A stretch of 64,000 nucleotides of DNA from Flavobacterium sp. HSC-32F16 (lineage in GTDB: Bacteria; Bacteroidota; Bacteroidia; Flavobacteriales; Flavobacteriaceae), in NCBI RefSeq assembly GCF_024171645.1, contig NZ_JALKAC010000001.1:124001-188000 (forward strand), written 5' to 3'. This document shows, in pieces, positions 43,758 through 53,193 of the stretch. The translations under genes and the position numbers were made by a program. Positions within the stretch are counted from its first letter, which is position 1. Every line of letters starts with the position of its first letter. The notes under the pieces are model-generated. The model was not told where the DNA came from, made no database searches, and saw only the letters and a list, made by a program, of their open reading frames with translations.

Positions 43758-44590
43758 TTAAAACGTTTTAATTGTGAGGAACTAAAAGTCCATTCGGGGG
43801 TTTTCAGAGTGGTTCCAAAATCGACAGCGTACCAAGGACTCAACGAACTATTATTTGGGTTTTTCAATATTTGAATTTCCTGTGCCGGCATATAACTTTG
43901 TGCTAAAAGCATAATTTTTTGATTGTTTTTTGGATTCACAGCCATATCAACTACAATAACAGCGTGACCTGGAAAACCTCCTTTTATAAAAACATCCCCT
44001 ATTTTTATATCTAAAACATTTATTGGTTTCAGCTCTTTTTCTAACGAAGCCGTTCCTGCATACATAAAAACCGTCTCTAAGTATTTCCAATACGTTTCAT
44101 AACTGTCAGATGGTTTTGCAGTTTTAACCCAACTAGTTTTGTTGCCTTTAACTGAAATTCTATAACCTGCGGCCCATTTACTAAAATCAACGCGAAAACC
44201 ATTTGTAAAATTAAAATGTATTTTATCGTACTGTTTTTGGCTATAAAAATAATCCGCTCGTAAACGCATCACGGCATCAGCACATTGATGCAAATCCTGT
44301 TTTCCAATGGGTAAATCCACAACCGCTTCATAAACGTTTCGATTTGGTTTTATAGTTCCATCAAAATACAAAACATTTGAACCCAATGGTTTTAATGGAA
44401 GATTTCTTAAAAAAAAATCAAACGAAGTTTTAGATTCCTCTTCTCTCACAAATCCTTGAGGCAGTTGGAAACGTTGCTGAATAGTGTTTCCCAAAAGATT
44501 GCTTTTGTTGGGATTATTTGTCTCTGAAAATGAAAAAAAACAAAAAATTACCATCAAAATTGTTACAATAAAAAAGAATTTAACTTTCAT
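43754..44590 (-). CDS. DUF4846 family protein, 278 aa
   Basis: A membrane-anchoring or signal segment (about 5-22) leads into a domain with RLRADYFYSQKQYDKIHFNFTNGF and GHAVIVVDMAVNPKNNQKIMLLAQSYMPAQEIQIL. These match what I know of DUF4846. No catalytic role is established. The C-terminal part with its conserved His in GGFPGHAV and SYMPAQE resembles NlpC/P60-like cell-wall hydrolases. The overlap with an M15 peptidase supports a cell-wall role. Confidence 0.75.
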   Translation of the reverse strand: MKVKFFFIVTILMVIFCFFSFSETNNPNKSNLLGNTIQQRFQLPQGFVREEESKTSFDFFLRNLPLKPLGSNVLYFDGTIKPNRNVYEAVVDLPIGKQDLHQCADAVMRLRADYFYSQKQYDKIHFNFTNGFRVDFSKWAAGYRISVKGNKTSWVKTAKPSDSYETYWKYLETVFMYAGTASLEKELKPINVLDIKIGDVFIKGGFPGHAVIVVDMAVNPKNNQKIMLLAQSYMPAQEIQILKNPNNSSLSPWYAVDFGTTLKTPEWTFSSSQLKRFK

Positions 44591-44656
44591 AATTTTAGAC
44601 TTTTAATTTTAACCATAAGATTATAAAATGCTAGAAGGAATTCGATTATTATTTCA

Positions 44657-46684
44657 TCACAACAATCCGTTATATTTTCTAACAAACCATTCCGTAGTTA
44701 ATAAAGCAGTAATTAAAATCAACAACCAAACCCAGTCAATTATTGGCGTTTTAGTTGAAACGTTTTTTTCGATTGATTTGTATTCTTTGTTTTCTAAAAG
44801 TGTATTAATCAAATCTTCTTCTTGATTTTCGAAGAAAGCTTTTCCGTTGGTTTGTAAAGCTAATTGTTTCATTTTTAAAACGTCAGGATTTACAAATTGC
44901 TTTTCGATATCAAAATCTAAAATTTCAAAATGACTTGAATAGGATGTGTTAGTATTTAATTCTTTTACGGTAAAATTATATTTTCCGGCTGTTAAACCTT
45001 CTAAATTTACTGAGAACGAATTATTTCCTTTTAACAAATCGTAGTTTTTAGCTTGTTTGGTTTCGGCATTTGTAACCGTGATTGTGAGTCTGGCTTTTTC
45101 GTCAAATTCATAGTTTTTATTGAAGTATTGCGCATTGATTACAATTTCTTCTCCTGAATTATAAAAACTTTCGTGTGTTACAACCAACGATTTTTTTGAA
45201 GCAGAGGTTGCCAAGAACTGAATTATCTTATCTATAAAAACATCGTATTTTTCAAATGACTGATTGTCGATATGGCTTTGTAAACGCCATTTCCAGCTGT
45301 TTTCCCCTAAAAGAAAAGCGGTTCTTTTTCCTTGATTTTCGGCGAAAGCCAATAAAGGTGCATTTGTAGAAACGTTTCTAATTTTTGAAGATAGTAAAAC
45401 GGATACATTTCCGTTTGTTAAAATGGTTCCGAATGCATTTTGTAATGGCGGGAAATTTTCGAAACCTATATTATCTATAGCGAATAAATTAAACTGAGAT
45501 TGAAATTCAGATAAATAATCTTCCGACTGCCCGCTCATTTTAAACATTAAATTATGCTGCTGCTGATTTAGAAAATTAAAATCGGTGCTGTTTCCAGTTA
45601 TAATAAATGTATTTCTTCCGGCTGCTTTATTGTTTTCAAAAATTGATTTGAAAGAGGAATTTGGCTGATACAAAACCAAAACAGAAGCTTCTTGTAACTG
45701 AGTAATATCATTTGGTTTAACTAATATTACTTTACGCTGCGCATTAACTTCTATTGCACGTTTTAGAGCGGCAATATCTGGATGATTTATAGAAGAAACT
45801 ATCGCGATTGTAGATTTTTGATCGATTATTTCGACTGCAAAATTCTTGATATTATTATAACTGTTTTTTTCTTTTGCACCTGAAGAAATATTGGCTCTAA
45901 AAATCTGTAACCCAACTTTATCAGCAGGTAAAAGTAAATTTAAAGCAGCTGTTTTTTTGGATGGAGAAAATGTAACTTTTTCTTTTGCTACAACCGAATT
46001 TCCCTGTGAAATTGTAAAATCGGCAGTTGTGGTTTTGTCTCCGGCATATTGCAGAAAAACTTCAACGGGAAATTTATTTTTATGGAATGCATATTTGTTT
46101 ACGTTTAACTGATTTATTTTTAAATCAAAAAACGTGGTTGTATCTCCTACAACCAAAGGATAAACTTTATTTGCAGGATCGAATCTATAAACGTAGTCGT
46201 TTCCTGTAGTTTGATTTCCGTCAGTAATAATAACGGTAGGGAAAGTCAGGTTTTTGTTGATGCTTTTTAGATTTTTTGCAACTTCGTCCAGATTGGTTTG
46301 TTTTCCTTTGAAATCAAATTTATCTGAAGTTTTAAATTCATCATCAAATTGATAGGACTGAATTTCGAATTTTTCTTTTAAAGCGGGATTAGAAACTAGC
46401 TTTTGATATAATTCGATTGCTTTTTTATCTGATTTTAAAGCTGTAATTGAACTCGAATTATCAACTGCAATTGCTAATGGTGTTTTTGTTATTTCGAGAG
46501 AACTTTTAGAAATTATCGGGTTTATTAATAAAACCAACAATCCGAAGATGGCCAAAAAACGTAAAAAAGCCAAAAACCAAATCAGATTTGATTTGTTTTT
46601 GGCTTTATAAAAGTATTGAAAGTACGACAAACCACCCGCTATTACTAAAGAAAGTAATAATAATAAAATCGTGTTTGTAGTCAT
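44657..46684 (-). CDS. VWA-like membrane protein, 675 aa
   Basis: Two N-terminal membrane helices (about 5-25 and 38-58) and one at the C-terminus (about 652-670) frame a large extracytoplasmic region. A VWA-like start is seen in PLAIAVDNSSSI (DxSxS metal-site pattern) and TVIITDGNQTTGN. Bat-type aerotolerance proteins share this plan. No MoxR or BatA/D gene is nearby, so the role is open. Monocistronic. Confidence 0.75.
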   Translation of the reverse strand: MTTNTILLLLLSLVIAGGLSYFQYFYKAKNKSNLIWFLAFLRFLAIFGLLVLLINPIISKSSLEITKTPLAIAVDNSSSITALKSDKKAIELYQKLVSNPALKEKFEIQSYQFDDEFKTSDKFDFKGKQTNLDEVAKNLKSINKNLTFPTVIITDGNQTTGNDYVYRFDPANKVYPLVVGDTTTFFDLKINQLNVNKYAFHKNKFPVEVFLQYAGDKTTTADFTISQGNSVVAKEKVTFSPSKKTAALNLLLPADKVGLQIFRANISSGAKEKNSYNNIKNFAVEIIDQKSTIAIVSSINHPDIAALKRAIEVNAQRKVILVKPNDITQLQEASVLVLYQPNSSFKSIFENNKAAGRNTFIITGNSTDFNFLNQQQHNLMFKMSGQSEDYLSEFQSQFNLFAIDNIGFENFPPLQNAFGTILTNGNVSVLLSSKIRNVSTNAPLLAFAENQGKRTAFLLGENSWKWRLQSHIDNQSFEKYDVFIDKIIQFLATSASKKSLVVTHESFYNSGEEIVINAQYFNKNYEFDEKARLTITVTNAETKQAKNYDLLKGNNSFSVNLEGLTAGKYNFTVKELNTNTSYSSHFEILDFDIEKQFVNPDVLKMKQLALQTNGKAFFENQEEDLINTLLENKEYKSIEKNVSTKTPIIDWVWLLILITALLTTEWFVRKYNGLL

Positions 46685-46769
46685 AATTTATTTAATAATT
46701 GGAAGATTTAACAATTCAAAGATTTCAAAATAAAACCTTTGAACCTTTGCAGCTTAGAACCTCAGTACC

Positions 46770-47516
46770 TTAAGTAAGCATTCCTCCACAAACATTAAGA
46801 ACTTGTCCTGTAATGTAAGCGCTCATGTCTGAAGCTAAGAAAAGACAAGCGTTTGCAACATCTTCTGTTGTTCCGCCGCGTTTTAACGGAATTCCTTCTC
46901 TCCATCCTTTTACTACATCTTCAGATAATTTTGCAGTCATTTCAGTTTCAATAAAACCTGGTGCGATTGCGTTGCAGCGAATATTACGAGAACCTAATTC
47001 TAAAGCTACCGATTTAGTAAAACCAATTGCTCCGGCTTTTGAAGCTGCATAGTTAGTCTGACCTGCGTTTCCAGAAACTCCAACTACAGAACTAATATTG
47101 ATAATAGAACCTGCACGTTGTTTTAAGAAAGTTTTTTGGATTGCTTTTGTCATATTAAAAACTGACTTTAAGTTAACATCAATAACTTGGTCAAAATCAG
47201 CTTCAGACATACGCATAAGTAAGTTGTCTTTTGTGATTCCTGCGTTGTTAATTAAAATATCAACTGTTCCAAAATCTGCCAAAACAGCATCAACAAAAGT
47301 TTGTGCTTCATTAAAATCAGCTGCGTTAGATTGGTAACCTTTTGCTTTTACTCCTAAAGCATTTAATTCTTTTTCAAGAGCTTCAGCAGATGCTGCAGAT
47401 GAACTATATGTAAACGCTACGTTTGCTCCGTGTTTAGCAAAAACTTCTGCAATTCCTTTACCAATTCCGCGACTAGCGCCAGTAATGATTGCTACTTTTC
47501 CTTCTAGTAATTTCAT
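46770..47516 (-). CDS. fabG: 3-oxoacyl-ACP reductase, 248 aa
   Basis: A short-chain dehydrogenase of fatty-acid synthesis. The NADPH loop is TGASRGIGKG, NNAG is present at about residues 90-93, and the catalytic Ser-Tyr-Lys are in INISSVVG and YAASKAG. The C-terminus GQVLNVCGGM is typical of FabG. Standalone gene with its own -7 element TATATTTG at 47547-47554. Confidence 0.95.
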   Translation of the reverse strand: MKLLEGKVAIITGASRGIGKGIAEVFAKHGANVAFTYSSSAASAEALEKELNALGVKAKGYQSNAADFNEAQTFVDAVLADFGTVDILINNAGITKDNLLMRMSEADFDQVIDVNLKSVFNMTKAIQKTFLKQRAGSIINISSVVGVSGNAGQTNYAASKAGAIGFTKSVALELGSRNIRCNAIAPGFIETEMTAKLSEDVVKGWREGIPLKRGGTTEDVANACLFLASDMSAYITGQVLNVCGGMLT

Positions 47517-47546
47517 ATTAAGGTATTCGTTTTATTTTTCGAAATA

Positions 47547-47554
47547 CAAATATA
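47547..47554 (-). promoter_or_regulatory. -7 element of fabG
   Basis: Minus-strand TATATTTG, perfect match, 31 bases before fabG. Confidence 0.55.
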
Positions 47555-47683
47555 GATTATTTGGGCGTTTAATAAAATTTGTAATATAAAAAATGGTCTC
47601 GAATTTTACTTTCTAAGTAAGAAAATAGTTCAATTACCACAGCCCTCTTAAAGTTGGAGTTACCCGAATTTAATAATAAAAAA

Positions 47684-47709
47684 ATACCGTCTTATCTCTA
47701 AAACGGTAT
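47684..47709 (-). terminator. Terminator of the leader-type small protein gene
   Basis: ATACCGT (47684-47690) and ACGGTAT (47703-47709) form the stem; on the minus strand a run of T residues follows. It lies 17 bases after the stop of the 78-residue gene. Confidence 0.75.
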
Positions 47710-47725
47710 CTTGATGATTTTTATA

Positions 47726-47962
47726 TTAACATTCTGATATAGTTCCGTCTGCCAAAACCATTGGTTTACATGGTACTGGTTCAACTGGTTCGTAAAGATC
47801 TGCACACGGATAATTTGGATAATTCGCCTTAATTGCGCCTGGAGGAGCCCAGTTACCATCACTGCAAACTGGATAAACTCTTGTTCCTCTGCCAAAAATG
47901 TTTTTTTGCTCTTCTTTTCCAAGAACTTCTGTTCCTTTAAAATTTAAAATTGATTTCAACAT
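47726..47962 (-). CDS. Small protein with bacteriocin-type leader, 78 aa
   Basis: The N-terminus MLKSILNFKGTEVLGKEEQK has the pattern of short Bacteroidota precursor leaders that end in a Gly-Gly site, here IFGRG instead of GG. The remaining 50 residues are polar, Pro-rich and contain four Cys. Such proteins are thought to be processed and exported peptides. The variant cleavage site and the absence of an ABC peptidase nearby leave processing uncertain. A -7 element TAAGTTTG is at 48023-48030. Confidence 0.6.
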   Translation of the reverse strand: MLKSILNFKGTEVLGKEEQKNIFGRGTRVYPVCSDGNWAPPGAIKANYPNYPCADLYEPVEPVPCKPMVLADGTISEC

Positions 47963-48114
47963 AATTTAGGTTATTTTGATTTTTGATCCTCAATATCTGC
48001 CTGTTGAGTTTTCAGACAAAACCAAACTTAATAGTCTAATTTTCAGCATAAATATAGGAAAAATATTTCTTTAAATTATTTAATAATAAGATTTTATTTT
48101 CAAAATTAAAACAA

Positions 48115-48147
48115 AAAAAGCAACTCAAAAATTGAGCTGCTTTTTTC
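48115..48147 (-). terminator. Terminator after the 91-aa membrane protein gene
   Basis: AAAAAAGCAACTCAA (48115-48129) and TTGAGCTGCTTTTTT (48133-48147) pair with one mismatch and give T-runs on both sides. Confidence 0.85.
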
Positions 48148-48172
48148 AAAATAAAAATTAAAACTAAAACTA

Positions 48173-48448
48173 TTATAAGTATTTCTGTTTGGTTAAAAAA
48201 AAGAATACTACTAAGACCACCGCCATAAATACCATTCTATAAATAGAGGTCTGAAACTTTTTAGTTCCATTAAGATTATCTTCTCTTTTCTGTTTTATAA
48301 GATTATTAATCATTACGGGAATGATTATTATTATCGACAGATATAAATAATATCTCGTGTAGCTATTATACAATTGTGATATAGTAACTAGAACTAATCC
48401 CCATAAAAAGAAAATAATATTTATTGATGTAAGATATTTTTTTATCAC
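48173..48448 (-). CDS. Small membrane protein, 91 aa
   Basis: Three hydrophobic helices (about 10-25, 32-48, 70-86) make up most of the protein. No family recognised. It lies 11 bases after the Cys-rich lipoprotein gene and is surely co-transcribed with it. Size and topology would fit an immunity or helper protein, but that is inference. Confidence 0.65.
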   Translation of the reverse strand: MIKKYLTSINIIFFLWGLVLVTISQLYNSYTRYYLYLSIIIIIPVMINNLIKQKREDNLNGTKKFQTSIYRMVFMAVVLVVFFFLTKQKYL

Positions 48449-48459
48449 AATATAAATAA

Positions 48460-49332
48460 TTATCTGATTCTTCTAACAAACACCCCTCTGCGATCTGTAG
48501 TCCAGCAACTATCTAAATCACAATGTAAAGTTAATACGCCATCAATATCTGGTGTTCCTATCTCTTTTGCTCCACAATCTTTAAAGTCTCTTTTTGCTCT
48601 ATTATCACAAGTAATCTTTGTAACCATACAATAAGCAGCGGCTAATAATCCAGGTGCCAGTCCAGCATATGCTCCAGCTACAGCAAATACAGCACAAGTT
48701 CCAAAATCCCCTGCACATCTACTAATACTGGTATTGAAGGCATGTGCACAATCAGGAACCAAATAATTGTTGGGATCTAAGAGTGTCACATTATTAGCGT
48801 ATTTTTTTTTGGATTCTTCTGCACTAAAATTTAATAAAACACTTTGCTCTTCAACCGTAAGATTGTAAAAATCTGGATTTTCAGAGATAAATGCTTGTTG
48901 AGCCTCAACATTACTCTTTAAAATATCAATAATCTCTTGACTATTCGCTATTCCTGCTCTCTCAAAAACTATTTTTAAATCATTTTCATTTTGCGCTGCA
49001 TTCAACATGTTCATTGTTTCTTCATTAAAACCAACATATAAGTTTTTATTTAACTCTGATTCCAATCTGCCAGAATTAAAAAAGATTTTATTTGAAAATG
49101 AACTGACATTACCATCAATACCTCCGGGACCATTTTCGCCAAGCCTATTTGTATTGTTACTGTTTGAATTATCAATTTTTACATTTTTCTCACTTTGCCC
49201 CGAGCTATTATTGGAAGCATCTTCAGTTGTACACGAATGAAAAATCCACATATTGACTAATGCAAAAATTCCTAAAAACAATAATTTCGAGTTAACGAAT
49301 TTTAAAATTTCTGTTTGTTTTTTCATCTTCAT
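48460..49332 (-). CDS. Cys-rich lipoprotein of unknown function, 290 aa
   Basis: A signal peptide ends in a lipobox-like IFHSCTTED (Cys at about 34), then a low-complexity Asn/Ser linker, a helical region, and a C-terminal domain with about eight Cys. That domain contains a small-residue stretch AVFAVAGAYAGLAPGLLAAAY, which may insert in membranes. No family recognised. The membrane gene follows 11 bases later and a leader-type small protein comes next. Confidence 0.65.
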   Translation of the reverse strand: MKMKKQTEILKFVNSKLLFLGIFALVNMWIFHSCTTEDASNNSSGQSEKNVKIDNSNSNNTNRLGENGPGGIDGNVSSFSNKIFFNSGRLESELNKNLYVGFNEETMNMLNAAQNENDLKIVFERAGIANSQEIIDILKSNVEAQQAFISENPDFYNLTVEEQSVLLNFSAEESKKKYANNVTLLDPNNYLVPDCAHAFNTSISRCAGDFGTCAVFAVAGAYAGLAPGLLAAAYCMVTKITCDNRAKRDFKDCGAKEIGTPDIDGVLTLHCDLDSCWTTDRRGVFVRRIR

Positions 49333-49437
49333 AATTGTAATTTTTTACTTATTAATTAAAAGTAAAAATAACAATTTTAGCAATATAATACTTATTTTTA
49401 ATGTTAAAATATCATATTTACTATTGTAAAAAAAGTT

Positions 49438-49464
49438 AAAAGCAACTCAATTTGAGTTGCTTTT
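49438..49464 (-). terminator. Terminator of the SusCD operon
   Basis: Arms AAAAGCAACTCAA (49438-49450) and TTGAGTTGCTTTT (49452-49464) pair perfectly around a single T, with T-run in the minus direction, 13 bases after the DUF4302 gene. Confidence 0.85.
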
Positions 49465-49477
49465 TAAGGGGAATATT

Positions 49478-50791
49478 TTATAATTTATACGCAGTAATTC
49501 GAAAGCTACTGCCTGCACTGGTAAAAGTGTAGATTAAATTAGGATAAGACAGCTTAAATGCTTCTTTTTTCACATAAACTCCAGTAGGATCTAACAAATA
49601 CTTCTCAAAATCTACAAGGAATGCTGGTACAACTCCTGATTTATGTTTTAAAATAATCTTTTTACCAGCTGCGTCTTCAACTACATCAATTCTATGGATA
49701 AATGCGGCTCTTTTTGCAAATGTGTAATAGATTAGATTTCCTAGTGTTGCATGGTTAAAGTAAATCTGCACACTGGTTATTTCGTCGCCATTTCCTAAAA
49801 GTTCATTTGCTTTAGCTAAAGCATCTTTGAATTGTTTTGTGTTTGTAGGAGCATCAGCTGTTGTGTCGTCAGAATAGTAACCAAATACAGAAGCCGGCTG
49901 TCCCGCAAGCGCGATTTTATAATCATCTGTTAAAACTGGAGGTGTAAATGTATATTTAATTGTTGCACTTACGCCATTTGTTCCAACTGCTACAAAATTT
50001 TCTGTTGCGGCATCATAAATAAAATTAGACAATTTTTGACCTTTAACTTCAATTTCCGGTTTTACAGTTATTCCGCTTGGTGTTAACTGATAAGCAATAT
50101 TTATACCTTTTGAAACACCTGTTTCTAATGAATTTGCTACTGCAAAACGAGCATCATAATTAACATCAAAATCATAGTGTTGTGTTGCTGCACCATCGTT
50201 TATGTCTAATAACCTATATAGTTTACTAGAAATATTATCGCTTGAGATTGTATTTTTTTCTAAATCAGTCCAATCTTGCGCAGTTGCTTTAACAAAACGT
50301 ATTTCTTTAAAGTCTCTGTTGGTTTTAAAAATGATTTCGCCGTTTTCTTGTCCATAATAAAAGAACTGAAAATCCCCCAAATATCCTTTACCTAACAATG
50401 CTGCTGTAGGATAGTTATCTGACTGCGACAAAAGGTGTATTCTGTTTGCAGTTGTAAAAACCAAACTAACTGTACTTCCTAATTGAAGTTCGTACTGGCT
50501 TCTGTAAACACCTGTATCTGCGTCAAAATCTGATGCCATATCTACTTTTCCATCAGGTAGAAATTTAAATAAATGTGTCCAGCCTCCTAATTGTGAATTA
50601 TCTGTATAATAAACTAATTTCCAACCTTCTGCAGAAGACAGCAGCAAATCGTTTAATTCTTTTTTTCTCGCATTTACTCGCTCCAGAGGATTTTCATCAA
50701 ATTTTGCATCCGCTTCTGTACTGGTACATGCGCCCATTATAACTGCTATAAGAACAATTAACAGGTACTTATATATATGTTTTACTTTCAT
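49478..50791 (-). CDS. DUF4302 lipoprotein, 437 aa
   Basis: The lipobox is in VIMGACTSTEAD (Cys at about 22). The mature protein is beta-rich with SSAEGWKLVYYTDNSQLGG near the start, the typical opening of DUF4302 proteins found at the end of Bacteroidota SusCD loci. It is probably a surface lipoprotein that helps bind the imported ligand. Last gene of the operon, before a strong terminator. Confidence 0.85.
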   Translation of the reverse strand: MKVKHIYKYLLIVLIAVIMGACTSTEADAKFDENPLERVNARKKELNDLLLSSAEGWKLVYYTDNSQLGGWTHLFKFLPDGKVDMASDFDADTGVYRSQYELQLGSTVSLVFTTANRIHLLSQSDNYPTAALLGKGYLGDFQFFYYGQENGEIIFKTNRDFKEIRFVKATAQDWTDLEKNTISSDNISSKLYRLLDINDGAATQHYDFDVNYDARFAVANSLETGVSKGINIAYQLTPSGITVKPEIEVKGQKLSNFIYDAATENFVAVGTNGVSATIKYTFTPPVLTDDYKIALAGQPASVFGYYSDDTTADAPTNTKQFKDALAKANELLGNGDEITSVQIYFNHATLGNLIYYTFAKRAAFIHRIDVVEDAAGKKIILKHKSGVVPAFLVDFEKYLLDPTGVYVKKEAFKLSYPNLIYTFTSAGSSFRITAYKL

Positions 50792-50823
50792 AATATTGAT
50801 TTTATATAAATTATTACTTGTCC

Positions 50824-51690
50824 TTAATTATTGATTACAGCTGTTGTATTTTTTTGTGCTTCATCTCTTAAAGCATAAAAATCCATATTAAAGTTATCTT
50901 TATAATATTGAACTACAATTGCTTCTTTTTTCTTAAGATTCGCTTTCGCATTCACATCAGTAACGCTGGCTAAAATTGCATCATACTCTGCTTTTGAACT
51001 TGTTAAAATAATTGAGGCTGTTTCGGCAAAATCTTCATAAATATTTAATCTTGCATAACTTGTAATGAATCCCAATGATCTTGAAGTTGCAGTAGGCTGA
51101 ACATACCAGCTTGAAGTATATCCTGATGGTGTTAATTTAGCCCAGGCTTGTTCATCAAAAGGTTTTGTCTGATTCAAAATATGCACATACTCATGTTGAA
51201 TTGTATGGATAAACTCTGTAACGTCTGCTCTGCTCTTTCTGTTTAAATAATCTAATTGAAAAAGGGTAACTCTTTGACCGCCTTCGGCCAATCCTAATGT
51301 CATTGTACCCGAAGTATTTAAGTTAGTTCCTCCCACTAAAACAAACTCCCTTGGAGAAATTTTCTTTACAAAATCAGCTCCTCCAATTGTAGAATAACTA
51401 TCAATCCAGATTTTTTTTACGACTTCTAGTGCTGGTTGTACTTTATCTACCGTTGGCGGGAATAGAAAACGATTATTATCTACTAAATTTTGATTCCATT
51501 CGTAATATACTTTTATATTATATGGGTCTAAAAAACTAGTTCCTATCCAATTATCTAATTCTGTTTTATTTTGTACTGTATAATCTAATTGAGACTCTTT
51601 TGGCTGGTCTTCCTGAGCGCAGGCAACAAACAACATTGATGCTGAAATCATTGCAATCGCCTTATATTTTTGTAATATTTTCATAATCAT
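50824..51690 (-). CDS. Substrate import-associated zinc metallohydrolase lipoprotein, 288 aa
   Basis: The lipobox is in MLFVACAQED. The zinc motif is HEYVH in TIQHEYVHILNQTKPFDEQ (about residues 165-183). This protein type (TIGR04549) is known to sit next to SusC/SusD and DUF4302 genes, as here. It likely cleaves a peptide or other polymer at the cell surface for uptake by the SusCD pair. A second ATG at 51684 would serve as start equally well. Confidence 0.88.
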   Translation of the reverse strand: MIMKILQKYKAIAMISASMLFVACAQEDQPKESQLDYTVQNKTELDNWIGTSFLDPYNIKVYYEWNQNLVDNNRFLFPPTVDKVQPALEVVKKIWIDSYSTIGGADFVKKISPREFVLVGGTNLNTSGTMTLGLAEGGQRVTLFQLDYLNRKSRADVTEFIHTIQHEYVHILNQTKPFDEQAWAKLTPSGYTSSWYVQPTATSRSLGFITSYARLNIYEDFAETASIILTSSKAEYDAILASVTDVNAKANLKKKEAIVVQYYKDNFNMDFYALRDEAQKNTTAVINN

Positions 51691-51704
51691 TAATGTTAAA
51701 TTTT

Positions 51705-53183
51705 TTATCTAGGATTTTTTTCGATTCCGTTATCAGATGCTCTTTGTGGTATTTGTAATGCCCTGCGTTTATCGTCTTTAGTCAAAATATTAGTTCTAAT
51801 GGGTTGTCCATTATCTTTAGTAATATGTTCAACTACAAGATTAAAACGTTTAATATCAAACCATCTCAATCCTTCATGAATAAATTCTCTTCTTCTGGCT
51901 TCTGTAATAGCTTTAATATAGGAAGCCTGTAGAGGAGTCAAGTCATAAAACGGAGTAAATTCATTGGCAACAACCGGATACATAGCTGCAATGTTTGTTT
52001 CAGTAATTTTATCTGTAGCTGCATTATATCCTTGTGTTCTCAGGCTAAAAAGATACTCTAGTCCAGCATTTGCTTCTGCAAACTGATTTTTCATAACATA
52101 AGCTTCAATTCTATTTAAGAAAAACTCATCATTACTTAAAAGTACTACACCTGTATATGCTTCACCAATACCTGCTGTTACATTGGTATATTTAAAATAC
52201 TCGTAGTATTTAGGAATAAGCACATTGTTTTCGTAAAAAGAAGAAGTAAAAATCAGCCAGTTTTTTCCCCAAATGTTTGTTTCGCTTCCTAAAATTTCAT
52301 CTGCTCTGTTTTCGGCAAGATAGAATCTATTAGAATATCCTCTTCCAACAATTGAATTTGGATAAGCCACCAATAAATTTGCAGGTTGCTCTGCTTTTGA
52401 ATATTCAAGAGATTTTTGAGCTGAAGGCGTAGCGTTGAATGCAACATAATCACGTAAAGTTGTTGGCTTAGCGCCTAAACCTTTTGAATACTCCAATACT
52501 TTATCCCAATCTCCTTTTACTACGTAAAAACGGCTTGCAAATGCTTTTGCCGCATCAATAGTAAAATGGTATTTAGGTTCTTTATAATTATTAGTTATGT
52601 ACTTCATTCCTTCAGTAATATCCTGTTCTATAAAATCAAATACTTCTTTTACAGAATTACGTTTGTATTTAGCCAGCAATTCGTCTTCCGGCTTAGTTAC
52701 ATAAGGAATTCCTAAATCTGTTGATGCAGTTGAAGGATTGTATCTATTTGACCATAATGAAACTAACATAAAATGATTATAAGCTCTTGCTATTAAAGCT
52801 TCTCCTTTCTGCGGATTCAAACTAGAAGGACTTCCTAACTCTTCTATTGCTTTTAAGGCCTGATTTGCTGCTGCTATTGCTTCATAAGATGCATTCCAAA
52901 AATCTGATTCCGTATCAATTCCTAACTGAGTCTGCATTTCCCAGTTGAAACTCTGTCTGTTGTCTACGTCAGATAATTGTGTTTCACTATCAAAAGCATT
53001 ATCAGACATTGTTTCGGTCATTAAGGCATAATTTTTATTAGGATATGCCGTAACCAATAATTCTGATATTTTTTCCGGGGTATCAATTTGAGTTCTATTA
53101 TCTGGAATCTCTGAAAGAAATTCATCACAGCTGCTAAGACTTATCACCAATAATAATAAAAGTGTTATTTTTATATTTTTCAT
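51705..53183 (-). CDS. SusD/RagB-family outer-membrane lipoprotein, 492 aa
   Basis: The start at 53183 (MKNIKITLLLLLVISLSSCD) gives a lipoprotein signal with its Cys at residue 19. The upstream ATG at 53207 lies inside susC. SusD-like features include KGEALIARAYNHFMLVSLW (TPR scaffold) and the C-terminal EARRREFIHEGLRWFDIKRF. It forms the lid over the SusC channel. The ligand is probably not a simple glycan, given the metallohydrolase partner. Confidence 0.93.
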   Translation of the reverse strand: MKNIKITLLLLLVISLSSCDEFLSEIPDNRTQIDTPEKISELLVTAYPNKNYALMTETMSDNAFDSETQLSDVDNRQSFNWEMQTQLGIDTESDFWNASYEAIAAANQALKAIEELGSPSSLNPQKGEALIARAYNHFMLVSLWSNRYNPSTASTDLGIPYVTKPEDELLAKYKRNSVKEVFDFIEQDITEGMKYITNNYKEPKYHFTIDAAKAFASRFYVVKGDWDKVLEYSKGLGAKPTTLRDYVAFNATPSAQKSLEYSKAEQPANLLVAYPNSIVGRGYSNRFYLAENRADEILGSETNIWGKNWLIFTSSFYENNVLIPKYYEYFKYTNVTAGIGEAYTGVVLLSNDEFFLNRIEAYVMKNQFAEANAGLEYLFSLRTQGYNAATDKITETNIAAMYPVVANEFTPFYDLTPLQASYIKAITEARRREFIHEGLRWFDIKRFNLVVEHITKDNGQPIRTNILTKDDKRRALQIPQRASDNGIEKNPR

Positions 53184-53193
53184 ATTAATTATA

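Noticed and set aside
47698..47922. 74-residue minus-strand frame overlapping the leader-type small protein
   Set aside because: It is a shifted-frame shadow of 47726-47962, lacks the leader pattern, and runs into the terminator.
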